Shown here: one piece after another, positions 24,472 through 33,213 of the stretch
Numbering within the stretch: position 1 is the stretch's first letter
How the letters are laid out: each line of letters starts with the position of its first letter
Assembly: GCF_024758505.1 (NCBI RefSeq)
Contig: NZ_CP077970.1
Location: 9,007,501-9,071,500 of the forward strand
Source: Bradyrhizobium arachidis
GTDB taxonomy: Bacteria > Pseudomonadota > Alphaproteobacteria > Rhizobiales > Xanthobacteraceae
Direction of reading: 5' to 3'
DNA: 64,000 bases
Notes under the pieces: model-generated
What the model was told of the DNA's origin: nothing
Seen by the model: the letters and a program-made list of their open reading frames with translations, nothing else
Database searches by the model: none
Program-made: the position numbers and the translations under genes

Positions 24472-24588
24472 AAAACCAAAGCATTCTCGTGACATATCGG
24501 CCCGGGGCGCCTTTAACTTGCCATGAACTTGCCCCTGAGTTTTTATGCGTCCGATTGATTTGCGCTGTGGCAGCGGGGAGAGCTTTGC

Positions 24589-25182
24589 ATGACGGATTTT
24601 CGTCGCCTGACCGGGATTTTCATCGCCGCGCTCGGACTGGTCCTCTCCACCCCGCATGCGTCGGCCCAGCAGCCTGACCGCGGCGACGAGCCCGGCCTGA
24701 TCGCGGATGACGGCTTCGAGCTCGATCCGGAATGGCGCAAGACCGTCGTGTATTACCGCACGACCGAGCCGCCGGGCACCATCGTCATCTCGACGTCCGA
24801 ACGGCACCTCTATCTGGTGCAGCCTGGTGGGCGCGCAATCCGCTACGGCATTGGCGTCGGCCGTGACGGCTTCCAGTGGCAGGGGCTGGTGAACATCACC
24901 AACAAGAAGGAGTGGCCGGACTGGACGCCGCCGCCGGAGATGATCCAGCGCCAACCGTATCTGCCGCGCTTCATGGCCGGCGGTCCCGGCAACCCGCTCG
25001 GCGCCCGCGCCATGTATCTCGGCACCACGGTCTACCGCATCCACGGCACCAATCGGCCTGACACGATCGGCACCAAGGTGTCGTCGGGTTGCTTCCGCCT
25101 GGTCAATGCCGACGTGAGCGATCTCTACGATCGCGTCCCCGTTGGCACCAAGGTGATCATCCGGCAGAAGCCCGAACTGTAA
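24589..25182 (+). CDS. L,D-transpeptidase (YkuD domain), exported
   Basis: A 197-residue protein with a signal sequence (IFIAALGLVLSTPHASA). The YkuD domain starts near TIVISTSERHLYLVQPGGRAIRYGIGVG. The catalytic motif is complete: IHGTNRPDTIGTKVSSGCFRLVNADV, with His152 and the nucleophile Cys168. It would make 3-3 cross-links in peptidoglycan or attach outer-membrane proteins to it. It is a single gene between a membrane-protein gene and an amino-acid binding-protein gene. A possible FixK/FNR-like site lies upstream. Confidence 0.92.
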   Translation: MTDFRRLTGIFIAALGLVLSTPHASAQQPDRGDEPGLIADDGFELDPEWRKTVVYYRTTEPPGTIVISTSERHLYLVQPGGRAIRYGIGVGRDGFQWQGLVNITNKKEWPDWTPPPEMIQRQPYLPRFMAGGPGNPLGARAMYLGTTVYRIHGTNRPDTIGTKVSSGCFRLVNADVSDLYDRVPVGTKVIIRQKPEL

Positions 25183-25235
25183 GCCTCTCCGCCTTCCCTC
25201 CACTTCCTTTTCCCGATTTTTTCGAAAGAGACATC

Positions 25236-26273
25236 ATGCGCACTTTTCGAGGCGGCCTGCTCATCGGGCTCGCGGTCGCCGTGTTGGTCGGCGCGCTCGC
25301 CGTCGTTTACGAGATGTACGACACCCGTACCCTGAAGCGCACGGTCCGCCGCGGCGAGGTGCTGTGCGGCGCCAACAAGGGCCTGCCGGGCTTCTCCATC
25401 CCCGACGACAAGGGAAACTGGACCGGTTTTGACGTCGACTTCTGCCGCGCCGTGGCTGCGGCGATCTTCAACGATCCGAACAAGGCGAAGTTCGTGCCGC
25501 TCGACGCCAGCGAGCGCTTCAAGGAGCTGCAGAGCCGGAAGGTGGACATCCTCTCGCGCAACACCACCTGGAGCATGGCGCGCGAGCTCGACTACGACCT
25601 CTATTTCCCGGCCGTCGCCTATTATGACGGCATCAGCTTCATGCTGCCCCGCGCGCGCAAGATCGATTCCGCGCTCGACCTGAACGGCAGCAAGATCTGC
25701 GTGCAGTCGGGCACGACGACGCTGCTCAACGTCGCGGATTATTTCCGCGCCAACAACATGAAGTACGAGGAGGTGAAGTCCGACAAGCTGGACGACGTCG
25801 TCAAGAACTACGACACCGGCAAGTGCGACACCTTTGCGGCCGACCAGTCGCAGCTCTACGCACTGCGGCTCAACCTCACCAAGCCCGGCGACCACACCAT
25901 CCTGGCGGACGTCATCTCCAAGGAGCCGCTCGCCCCGGTCGTGCGCCAACGCGACGACGACTGGATGATGATCGTGAAGTGGACGCTGTATGCGATGATC
26001 AACGCCGAAGAGCTCGGTGTCACCTCGGAGAATATCGACGAAGCCTTGAAGTCGAAGAAGCCCGACGTGATGCGGCTGGTCGGCACCGAAGGCAATTACG
26101 GCGAGCAGCTCGGTCTGACCAAGGACTGGGCCGCCCGGGTCATCCGCCACGTCGGCAATTACGGCGAAATGTACGAGCGCAATATCGGCGAAAAGTCCAA
26201 GCTGAAGATCCCGCGCGGCATGAACCAGCTCTGGAACGCCGGCGGCGTGCAGTACGCGCCGCCGATCAGGTGA
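25236..26273 (+). CDS. General amino-acid ABC transporter substrate-binding protein (AapJ/BztA-like)
   Basis: A 345-residue SBP family 3 protein. An N-terminal membrane or signal segment (GLLIGLAVAVLVGALAVVYEM) precedes RRGEVLCGANKGLPGFSIPDDKGNWTGFDVDFCRAVAAAIF, the classic AapJ opening. LNGSKICVQSGTTTLLNVADYF and KCDTFAADQSQLYALR also fit. GAAAGAG precedes the ATG at 25236; the longer frame overlaps the preceding gene out of frame. No permease or ATPase genes are adjacent, so it relies on a transporter encoded elsewhere. Confidence 0.88.
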   Translation: MRTFRGGLLIGLAVAVLVGALAVVYEMYDTRTLKRTVRRGEVLCGANKGLPGFSIPDDKGNWTGFDVDFCRAVAAAIFNDPNKAKFVPLDASERFKELQSRKVDILSRNTTWSMARELDYDLYFPAVAYYDGISFMLPRARKIDSALDLNGSKICVQSGTTTLLNVADYFRANNMKYEEVKSDKLDDVVKNYDTGKCDTFAADQSQLYALRLNLTKPGDHTILADVISKEPLAPVVRQRDDDWMMIVKWTLYAMINAEELGVTSENIDEALKSKKPDVMRLVGTEGNYGEQLGLTKDWAARVIRHVGNYGEMYERNIGEKSKLKIPRGMNQLWNAGGVQYAPPIR

Positions 26274-26287
26274 CGGCGACTTGACGC

Positions 26288-26381
26288 CGTCATTCCGGGG
26301 CGCGCCTTGGCGCGAACCCGGAATCTCGCTCCACAATCTCCAGATTCCGGGTTCGATGCTTCGCATCGCCCCGGAATGACG
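26288..26381. repeat. Palindromic intergenic repeat, family C copy 1
   Basis: Outer arms cgtcattccggggcg / cgccccggaatgacg with inner cccggaatctcg and agattccgggttcg. It lies just after the amino-acid binding-protein gene. Other copies: 27741, 31451, 35814, 53987. Confidence 0.85.
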
Positions 26382-26414
26382 AGAGTGGGGCACGCACTCT
26401 CCACACTCTCAACT

Positions 26415-26517
26415 GTCATCGCCCGCGAAGGCGAGCGATCCAGTATTCCAGAGACGTCAATCGTCTGCGGAGAAGCCGCGGCGTACTGGGTCGCCCGGTC
26501 AAGCCGGGCGACGACAC
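26415..26517. repeat. Palindromic intergenic repeat, family E copy 1 (diverged)
   Basis: gtcatcgcccgcgaaggcgagcga and cgcccggtcaagccgggcgacgac ends enclose a ccagtattcc / gcgtactgggt pair. It is related to the copies at 40171, 47010 and 47437. Confidence 0.7.
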
Positions 26518-26557
26518 CGAGTGATGAGGCGGCGGCCCGCGCCTCACTCCATAGGCC

Positions 26558-27697
26558 TCAATACCCCTTCGCCCGCGCGAGCTGCTCCGCGTGATAGTTG
26601 GCATCGCCGAACAGTTCCTCGCAGACCCGGGCGCGCTTCATGAAGAAGCCGATGTCGAACTGGTCGGTCATGCCCATGCCGCCGTGCATCTGCACGCCTT
26701 CCTGCACCGCGCGCGTCGCGGTGGTGCCGGCGCGCGCCTTGGCGACCGCGATGGCTGAGCCGGCCTTGGCGACGTCGGCATCGAGCGCCTGGAGCGCCTT
26801 CATCACGGCGGCGCGGGTGATCTCGATGTCGACATAGAGCTCGGCGGCGCGGTGCTGCAGCGCCTGGAATTCGCCGATCAGCTTGCCGAACTGCTTGCGC
26901 TGCTTGAGGTAGTCGACGGTGCGGGTGAAGACCTCTTCACTGAGGCCGACCATCTCCGATGCTACCGCACCGCGGCCGATATCGAGCACGCCGTCGAGCA
27001 GGTTAGCTGCCTGATCGACTTCGCCGAGCACGCTGTCGGCATTGACCTCGACATTGCTGAATTCGATGCGCGCCGCGTTGTGCGCGTCGACCATGATGGT
27101 GCGCTCGGTCGCGATGCCCTTGGTCCTGGGATTGACCAGGAACAGCGTCAGTCCGTCGCGGTCGCCGACAGCACCGGCGGTGCGCGCAGCGACGATCAGG
27201 AGATCGGCGACATGGCCGTCGACGACCAACGCCTTGGCGCCGTTGAGCTTGAAGCCGTTGCCGGAGCGGACGGCCTGGAGGCTCATCTGATGCGGGCGAT
27301 GTTTGGCACCTTCGTCGATCGCGAGCGTCGCCAGCAGCGAGCCGTTGGAGATTTTTGGCAGGTATTCCGACTTCTGCGCGGCGTTGCCGCCACGCGCGAG
27401 CGCCGAGGTCGCAACCACGCTGGTCGCCAGGAAGGGCGAGGGCATCAGCGTGCGGCCGATCTCCTCCATGACGACGCCGGCTTCGACGAAGCCGAGACCG
27501 CTGCCGCCGAATTCCTCCGGCACCAGCAGGCCGGCAAAGCCCATCTCGGCAAAGGACTGCCAGAGCTCCTTGGAGAACCCGGTCGGGTCCTTGGAGTCGC
27601 GCAAATGGCGCAGATGCGACACCGGCGCCTTGTCGCTGATCAGCCCGCGCGCGGAGTCGCGGAGCATCGATTGTTCTTCGGTGAGGACGAGGGCCAT
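26558..27697 (-). CDS. Acyl-CoA dehydrogenase family protein, small-subunit type
   Basis: A 379-residue flavoprotein of the acyl-CoA dehydrogenase fold. It has an N-terminal helical domain (MALVLTEEQSMLRDSARGLI), a beta domain (GFKLNGAKALVVDGHVADLLIVAAR) and a C-terminal helical domain (YLKQRKQFGKLIGEFQALQHRAAELYVDIE, then MHGGMGMTDQFDIGFFMKRA). The YEGT-type segment that carries the catalytic Glu in medium-chain enzymes is not evident near the C-terminus. It pairs with the larger dehydrogenase gene just upstream, like the pimeloyl-CoA dehydrogenase small subunit PimD. The substrate is not determined. Confidence 0.82.
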   Translation of the reverse strand: MALVLTEEQSMLRDSARGLISDKAPVSHLRHLRDSKDPTGFSKELWQSFAEMGFAGLLVPEEFGGSGLGFVEAGVVMEEIGRTLMPSPFLATSVVATSALARGGNAAQKSEYLPKISNGSLLATLAIDEGAKHRPHQMSLQAVRSGNGFKLNGAKALVVDGHVADLLIVAARTAGAVGDRDGLTLFLVNPRTKGIATERTIMVDAHNAARIEFSNVEVNADSVLGEVDQAANLLDGVLDIGRGAVASEMVGLSEEVFTRTVDYLKQRKQFGKLIGEFQALQHRAAELYVDIEITRAAVMKALQALDADVAKAGSAIAVAKARAGTTATRAVQEGVQMHGGMGMTDQFDIGFFMKRARVCEELFGDANYHAEQLARAKGY

Positions 27698-27740
27698 GGT
27701 GTAAGTCTCTAACGTCTAGCAGAATGCATATTTGTCGATG

Positions 27741-27821
27741 TCATTCCGGGGCGCGTCGAAGACGCGAACCCGGAATCTCGAGGTTCCGGGTTCGGTCCTT
27801 GCGGACCGCCCCGGAACGACG
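27741..27821. repeat. Palindromic intergenic repeat, family C copy 2
   Basis: tcattccggggcg and cgccccggaacga ends with inner cccggaatctcg / aggttccgggttcgg. It lies between the two co-directional acyl-CoA dehydrogenase genes. Confidence 0.85.
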
Positions 27822-27827
27822 GTGCAG

Positions 27828-29042
27828 TTAGGCCCCCGGCAGATCGAGGATGCGCTTGGCGACGATGCCGAGCATCACCTCCGACGTGCCGCCTTCGATC
27901 GAGTTGGCCTTGGTGCGCAGCCAGGCGCGCGGACGGGCGCCCTGCCTCGAACGCTCGCTCTCCCATTCCAGCGCATCGACGCCGCCGGCCGACATCAAAA
28001 TCTCGTAACGGCGCTTGTTGAGCTCGGTGCCGTAATATTTCATCGCCGAGGAGAACGCCGGATGCGCCTGCCCCGCCTTGGCGAGATCGACTGCGCGTTC
28101 GGCACACGCGGCAAGCGCCGCTTCGTCGACCTCAAAGCTCGCGATCTTCCCGCGCAGCATCGAATCGTCGAGACGCCCCTGCGCGTCGGTGCCGATCGAG
28201 TCGGCCGCGATCTGGCCGAGCGGCCGGCCGACGCCGCGCTCGCCCATGCCCGAGATCATCGCGCGCTCGTGCTGGAGCAGATATTTTGCGACGTCCCAGC
28301 CGCGGTTGACGGTGCCGACGACATGCGACTTCGGCACGCGGACATTGTCGAAGAAGGTCTCGCAGAACGGCGAGTAGCCGGAGATCAAAAGGATCGGCTT
28401 GGTCGATACGCCCTTCGAGGTCATGTCGAACAGGATGAAGCTGATGCCGTCGTGCTTCTTCGCGGCCGGATCGGTCCGCACCAGGCAGAAGATCCAGTCG
28501 GCGTAGTTCGCATAGGACGTCCAGATCTTCTGGCCGGTGATGACGAAATCATCGCCGTCGCTTTCCGCGCGCGTTTGCAGCGAGGCGAGGTCGGAGCCGG
28601 CGTTGGGCTCGGAATAGCCCTGGCACCAGCGAATCAAACCCGCCGCAATCTTCGGCAGATGCTCCTTCTTCTGCGCCTCGGTGCCGTATTTCAGCAGCGC
28701 CGGCCCGAGCATCCAGATGCCGAAGCTCGACAGCGGCGGCCGCGCGCCGATTCTTCCCATCTCGGCGCGCAGCACCTTGTGCTCGGCCGGCGTCAAACCG
28801 CCGCCGCCATATTCCTTCGGCCAGTCCGGCACGGTCCAGCCCTTGTCGCGCATGCGCTCAAACCAGACGCGCTGCGGCTCGGATGAGAATTTGGCGTTGC
28901 GCCCGCCCCAGAACACATCGGTATCCGCACTCGCAGGCTTGCGCATCTCCGGCGGACAATTGGCCTCGAGCCAGGCGCGGGTCTCGCTGCGGAAGTTTTC
29001 GAGCTCGGCTGTTTCAGCCGCAGACGTCTCAGAATCGGTCAT
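27828..29042 (-). CDS. Acyl-CoA dehydrogenase family protein, large-subunit type
   Basis: A 404-residue acyl-CoA dehydrogenase. Features are WPKEYGGGGLTPAEH, QGYSEPNAGSDLASLQTRAE (flavin contact), GDDFVITGQKIWTSYANYADW and the C-terminal RTKANSIEGGTSEVMLGIVAKRIL. The Glu of IEGGTSE is a candidate catalytic base. The sequence resembles the PimC-type large subunit in pimeloyl-CoA or related dicarboxyl-CoA oxidation. It lies 130 bases upstream of the small-subunit-like gene on the same strand, so a heteromeric enzyme is likely. It is divergent from a carboxymuconolactone-decarboxylase-like gene. Confidence 0.85.
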   Translation of the reverse strand: MTDSETSAAETAELENFRSETRAWLEANCPPEMRKPASADTDVFWGGRNAKFSSEPQRVWFERMRDKGWTVPDWPKEYGGGGLTPAEHKVLRAEMGRIGARPPLSSFGIWMLGPALLKYGTEAQKKEHLPKIAAGLIRWCQGYSEPNAGSDLASLQTRAESDGDDFVITGQKIWTSYANYADWIFCLVRTDPAAKKHDGISFILFDMTSKGVSTKPILLISGYSPFCETFFDNVRVPKSHVVGTVNRGWDVAKYLLQHERAMISGMGERGVGRPLGQIAADSIGTDAQGRLDDSMLRGKIASFEVDEAALAACAERAVDLAKAGQAHPAFSSAMKYYGTELNKRRYEILMSAGGVDALEWESERSRQGARPRAWLRTKANSIEGGTSEVMLGIVAKRILDLPGA

Positions 29043-29200
29043 GGGTCGTTTCCATCAAACAGATCGACTTGTTGCTGATGACTCTGAGCCATCGCACTGC
29101 GGAATTCAACCATCTTCCATGCGGCACGGCTAAGCGCGCCGGACGGCATTCCGCTATAGTCGCGCGGACGGCAAGGCTTGAAAATAAAGAGGAAACAACC

Positions 29201-29746
29201 ATGCGCCTGAAGTTACTTTCGCCTGGCGAAATGAGCGAGGACCAGAAGCAGACCTACGACGAGTCGATTGCCGGAAAACGCGGCAAGCCGCCGGCGCCGA
29301 TGATGGCCTGGCTCAACAGCCCCGAGATGGCCCGCCACGCCACGCGCCTCGGAGAGGTGCTGCGTTTCAACACGATGTTTCCGGCGAAGCTGTCGGAGAT
29401 CGCGATCCTGGTGACGGCGCGGCACTGGACCGCGCATTACGAATGGTACGCGCACAAGCGCCTGGCGTTGCAGGGCGGTATGAAGCCGGAGATCATCGAC
29501 GCGATCCGCGATCGCCGCACGCCCGACTTCGACGATCCCAAGGGCAGGATGATCTACGACGTCGCAAAATCGCTGCACGAGGGGCATGGTCTTGCGAAGG
29601 GACTCTATGATCAGGCGATCGAGCTGCTCGGCGAGCGCGGGGTCGTCGAGATCATCGGCCTCTGCGGCTACTACACGATGGTGTCGATGACGCTAAACAC
29701 GTTCGAGTTCGAGCTGCCTGATGGGGAAGTGTCGGAGCTGGTGTAG
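29201..29746 (+). CDS. Carboxymuconolactone decarboxylase-like (AhpD-fold) protein
   Basis: A 181-residue all-helical protein of the CMD/AhpD fold. The family core is ELAILVTARHWTAHYEWYAHKRLALQGGMKPEIIDAIR (here SEIAILV...). The AhpD CxxC pair is absent, so it is not a peroxidase partner; the HW.AHYEW.AH pattern fits decarboxylase-like members. A perfect AGAGGA lies 8 bases before the ATG at 29201; a longer reading frame upstream crosses the divergent promoter region and is not used. It may share regulation with the dehydrogenase pair on the other strand. The reaction is unknown. Confidence 0.8.
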   Translation: MRLKLLSPGEMSEDQKQTYDESIAGKRGKPPAPMMAWLNSPEMARHATRLGEVLRFNTMFPAKLSEIAILVTARHWTAHYEWYAHKRLALQGGMKPEIIDAIRDRRTPDFDDPKGRMIYDVAKSLHEGHGLAKGLYDQAIELLGERGVVEIIGLCGYYTMVSMTLNTFEFELPDGEVSELV

Positions 29747-29858
29747 CGGGGATCGTCGTACGGCCTGATGGCGTTTCGTCATGGGGCCCATCGCGATCGG
29801 CGCTGGGGTCTATCGTTGAGAACGGTCAGGTTCTGCGCTTCACCTCCGACTTGCCAAA

Positions 29859-30035
29859 CTACTTCCTCACGATCTCGAAGCCCTTCGCAGCCAACTCCGA
29901 TACGATCGTCTTGGCGACGTGCATGCATTGTTCGTGCGCGATCCACTCGCATTCCATGTCATCTTCCTGCGGATAGGCTACCAGCGCTCCTTGAAGCGCT
30001 TGAATGATGATATCTTCGGGGGTCTTAGTTGGCAT
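29859..30035 (-). CDS. Small protein of unknown function, 58 residues
   Basis: A short reading frame (MPTKTPEDIIIQALQGALVA..., ending KGFEIVRK) with AGGAA six bases before its ATG. It contains a charged centre (YPQEDDMECEWIAHEQCMHVAK) with two Cys and two His, then an amphipathic helix TIVSELAAKGFEIV. I do not recognise a family. The good ribosome-binding site, normal codon use and lack of any alternative gene in this gap support it being real. Its neighbour downstream is a CMD-like gene on the other strand. Confidence 0.6.
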   Translation of the reverse strand: MPTKTPEDIIIQALQGALVAYPQEDDMECEWIAHEQCMHVAKTIVSELAAKGFEIVRK

Positions 30036-30142
30036 TTTCGTTCCTGCATGCTCGCTCGGCGAATCTCGAGCCTCTCTGCCGCTGATCAGACTGCCTGCTC
30101 AAGCGCGCTTCCCGTTGGAAGAGTCAGTTGAATCCACTGCGG

Positions 30143-30616
30143 TCATGCAAGGACCTTACTGATAGCGGTCAGCAGCTGGCCCTCCGTGAACGGCTTCGTT
30201 ATCCGGGCGGCGGCCTTGGCGTCTCGCATCGTCGCTTTGTCAGTTTCCATCGTTAGAAGAATGACCGGCACGCCAGCGCTCGACGGATGCGCGCGAAATT
30301 TGCGGATCAATTCGATGCCGTTCATCCCTGGCATGTTGACCGCGGTCACCACGGCGCGAATGGGGTTGACAATGGCCGTCGCATAGCCGTCCGCACCGTC
30401 GATCGCAATGAGCGTATTGTAGCCCGCGCCCGTCAGCGCCAACGTCGCCATCCGACGGGTCAACAAGGAATCGTCGACCACCAGGATGCTTCCGCTCGCA
30501 AGACGATCCCGTTCGGGACAGGCTTGCCGACCCAAGACCCGTCCATTCTCGCGATCACATGTTCGGACTGCTCCATTCGAAGGGCGGACCGTCGGATAGT
30601 CGATTGTCTCTGTCAC
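30143..30616 (-). CDS. CheY-like receiver lacking the phospho-acceptor Asp
   Basis: A 157-residue single-domain receiver with a 40-residue N-terminal extension. The acidic pair is present (ILVVDDSLLTRR, Asp48 and Asp49), as are the switch Thr (ILLTMET, Thr122) and the Lys (ARITKPF, Lys141). The position that should be the phosphorylated Asp reads AVVTAVNMPGMNG, giving Ala92 in place of Asp. It is therefore probably not phosphorylated in the usual way and may act as a decoy, a constitutive partner or a decaying gene. No kinase gene is adjacent. Confidence 0.82.
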   Translation of the reverse strand: MTETIDYPTVRPSNGAVRTCDRENGRVLGRQACPERDRLASGSILVVDDSLLTRRMATLALTGAGYNTLIAIDGADGYATAIVNPIRAVVTAVNMPGMNGIELIRKFRAHPSSAGVPVILLTMETDKATMRDAKAAARITKPFTEGQLLTAISKVLA

Positions 30617-30834
30617 TGGTTCTCACTCGCTATCTGCACGGTGCATTCGAGTCCGAATTCTCGCGAATGGTTCATGACGCATGCTTGATCTGCAGCTTCG
30701 GGATAGTAGTTGGCCTTGCGCGACGCGCGAGCCGCTGATTGTGCCTCGTCGAGCGCGCTCTCAGACCATTTGTCGTGGACTGAAACGCAACCACTGGACT
30801 CAAGCGAAGTCGAAAATGGAAAAGCAAAAATGTC

Positions 30835-31134
30835 TTGTCATCTCGATGCAGTTTGGCGTCGGTCGCAATCGTCGCCGCGCGCCACGGCGTCTCTCCCCGT
30901 TATGTTCAAATGCTGTTCGCCGACCAGGGGCTCAGCTTCTCGCAGGCGCTGTTGAATGAACGACTGAATGGCGCCTATGCGGCACTCAGCACGCAATCTG
31001 CAGGACTGATTATCAGCACGATCGCCTTCAACGCCGGCTTCAACGACCTGTCCAGATTTCATCGCGCCTTTCGCCGCCGCTTCGGAGCAACTCCGGGCGA
31101 AATTCGCAAGGCAGCCAGGGTTGGCAACCCGTAA
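30835..31134 (+). pseudogene. AraC-family regulator remnant (DNA-binding domain only)
   Basis: The frame encodes a nearly complete AraC helix-turn-helix domain (ASVAIVAARHGVSPRYVQMLF...STIAFNAGFNDLSRFHRAFRRRFGATPGEIRKAAR). The same frame upstream (30680-30830) is broken by stop codons but still has AraC-like traces, and the N-terminal sensor domain is missing. The ATG at 30835 has no clear ribosome-binding site. It is best read as the tail of a degraded regulator, although a truncated DNA-binding protein could still be made. Confidence 0.65.
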
Positions 31135-31211
31135 TCTCCCGAACGGCAAAAGGAGCGGCCAATTCGGCGGCCTCAGCCCTTCGATGTGCGATTCTGGATC
31201 GGCTGGGGAAA

Positions 31212-31288
31212 TGGCGCGCCCGGAACGATTCGAACGTCCGACCCTCAGATTCGTAGTCTGATGCTCTATCCAGCTGAGCTACGGGCGC
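31212..31288 (-). tRNA. tRNA-Arg (anticodon ACG)
   Basis: 77 bases including an encoded CCA. The acceptor stem is gcgcccg / cgggcgc with discriminator G, the D arm is agctcagctggatagagc, and the anticodon stem tcaga / tctga encloses the loop ctacgaa (anticodon ACG). The T arm contains gttcgaatc. A34 is expected to be deaminated to inosine to read CGU, CGC and CGA. Confidence 0.95.
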
Positions 31289-31450
31289 GTGTTTCGCGAA
31301 CGGCGGTGGCGGGGCTCGCCCGCACGCATCTTCCGGACGCGGCCGGAAGGGTTCTCGAAAGAGCGCTTTGACTAACCGCTCTCGCCCCGGTTGGCAAGGT
31401 CCGGGATGGGGGTTTTTGGGGCCATTTTGGCGTCCCCACCGCCCGTAGGG

Positions 31451-31528
31451 CCAGGCCCGGAATCCATAACCCCAGCCGGTGGTTATGGATTCCGGGCTCG
31501 CGACGCTGTCGCGCCCCGGAATGACGGT
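31451..31528. repeat. Palindromic intergenic repeat, family C variant
   Basis: ccaggcccggaatccataacc and ggttatggattccgggctcg face each other, followed by cgcgccccggaatgacgg. It shares the outer end with family C but has a different centre. It lies between the tRNA gene and the histidine kinase gene. Confidence 0.75.
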
Positions 31529-31538
31529 GGGATGAGCC

Positions 31539-33032
31539 TTACGCCCGCGCCCGCTCGTTGCGGATGGTCAAAAGTTCCACGGGGCGGTCGGGGATGACGA
31601 TCCGGAAGGTGGCGCCGATGGTGCCTTCGACAAGGTGGATGTCGCCGCCATGGGCGCGGATCAGCTCGGCCGCAATGGCGAGGCCCAGCCCGCTGCCGCC
31701 GGGGCGGCCGGAGGTCTGGAACGCCTCGAACAGGTGCTGGCGGGTCTTTTCGGGCACGCCGGGCCCGGTGTCGGAAACCTCCAGGATGGCGACCGCGCCC
31801 TCGCGCTTGCCGGTGATGCGTATCTGCTGCGGGCCGACCGCACCCGACGCCTGGCTCTCCAGCGCCTGCGCGGCGTTGCGCACGAGGTTGAGCAGCACCC
31901 GGAAAAGCTGGTCCGGATCGGCGTCGACCGACAGCCCGCGCTCGATCGCGGCGACCCAGGCGATCGAAGCGTCGGAGGCGAGGCCCGCGGTCTCGCGCAC
32001 CTCCAGCACCACCGGCTCGATCGGGATCAGGCGACGGTCGGGGGCCGCCTCCTGGGCGCGGCCGTAGGACAGGGTCGACTGGCAGAAGGCGATGGCGCGC
32101 TCCAGCGAACGCACCAGTTTTGGCGCAAAGCGTTGCACACGCGGATCGGGCACGGTCGCAAGCTGGTCCGACAGGAGCTGCGCCGACGCCAGCAGGTTGC
32201 GCAGATCATGGTTGATCTTGGAGACGGCAAGGCCGAGCGCCGCGAGCCGGCTCTTCTGATGCAGCATCGACATCAGATCACGCTGCATGTCGGACAGCTC
32301 GCGTTCGGCGACGCCAATCTCGTCGCCGCGCTGGCTCGGCACGATGATTCGCGCCGAGCTCTCGGGGTTTTCGTGGAAGCCGACCAGGCTTGCGGTGAGT
32401 CGCCGCATCGGCCGCACGAACAGATAATGCAGTGCGAGGTAGACGAGGCCCGCAGTGAGGACCGCGATGATCAGCGCGACGACCACGACGTTGCGCGAGA
32501 AGCGGTACATCGCCTGCCGCAGCGGCAATTCGTCGGTGACGACCTCGATGAACTGCGCAGAGCCGACCGACGGGCCGACGATGCGGATCGCCTGGTTGCC
32601 GGTTTCCAGCATCATCTGGAACGAGCCGGTGATGGCCTGCCACGCGGTCATGTCGCGGAGATCGATGTCGTGGTCGATCGCGGCCGGCAGGTCGGCACTG
32701 GCAAGCAGGCGGCGCTGCTGGCCGAGCTTGATGGCGACCGCCCGTGCATTGATGCTTTTCAGGATCTGCCGTGCCAGCGACTCCGGGACCATGCCGGAGG
32801 GCGCGGCGTCGAGCACGAGGGCGGCGGTGTTCGCCGCGGCGACGCGGTCGTTCAGCCGGTTGACCCAGAAATTGGCGATCGCGGGCACGTAGAGCAGGAT
32901 CGCCGCGATCATCACCAGGGGAATGGTGAGCAGCAGAAGCTTGCCGGACAGGCCGAGCCGTTGCGGCACCCGGGCGCGCGGCACCTCGGGGGTCGGCAGG
33001 TCCTGCGGAGGCTGAAGGTCCGTCGCTGCCAC
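31539..33032 (-). CDS. Orphan membrane sensor histidine kinase
   Basis: A 497-residue kinase. Membrane helices lie near residues 29-52 (LLLLTIPLVMIAAILLYVPAIANF) and about 185-207 (VVVVALIIAVLTAGLVYLALHYLF), enclosing a periplasmic sensor of some 130 residues. A HAMP-like linker precedes the H-box VSKINHDLRNLLASAQLLSDQL. The ATPase domain has NLVRNAAQAL, DTGPGVPE and GGSGLGLAIA. No response regulator gene is adjacent, so its partner is encoded elsewhere. It is divergent from rpmH, with 350 bases between. Confidence 0.88.
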   Translation of the reverse strand: MAATDLQPPQDLPTPEVPRARVPQRLGLSGKLLLLTIPLVMIAAILLYVPAIANFWVNRLNDRVAAANTAALVLDAAPSGMVPESLARQILKSINARAVAIKLGQQRRLLASADLPAAIDHDIDLRDMTAWQAITGSFQMMLETGNQAIRIVGPSVGSAQFIEVVTDELPLRQAMYRFSRNVVVVALIIAVLTAGLVYLALHYLFVRPMRRLTASLVGFHENPESSARIIVPSQRGDEIGVAERELSDMQRDLMSMLHQKSRLAALGLAVSKINHDLRNLLASAQLLSDQLATVPDPRVQRFAPKLVRSLERAIAFCQSTLSYGRAQEAAPDRRLIPIEPVVLEVRETAGLASDASIAWVAAIERGLSVDADPDQLFRVLLNLVRNAAQALESQASGAVGPQQIRITGKREGAVAILEVSDTGPGVPEKTRQHLFEAFQTSGRPGGSGLGLAIAAELIRAHGGDIHLVEGTIGATFRIVIPDRPVELLTIRNERARA

Positions 33033-33213
33033 GAAATTCGCCTTCCCTCACCCAAGTCAATCAAGATGCGGTCTGCCCCGGAATCGGTCAAATTACGGAT
33101 CGCTAATGTGGGGTTTTACCGATGTAGGCCCGTCACGGCCGAGTCGCCATCCTCAGGAAGTAAAAACCCCACGGAAACAGCGATATTCGCCGCATCCGGG
33201 GCATCAGGCGACG

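Noticed and set aside
29768..30131. Plus-strand short frames in the gap after the CMD-like gene.
   Set aside because: They overlap the better-supported 58-residue minus-strand gene and lack ribosome-binding sites or recognisable sequence.
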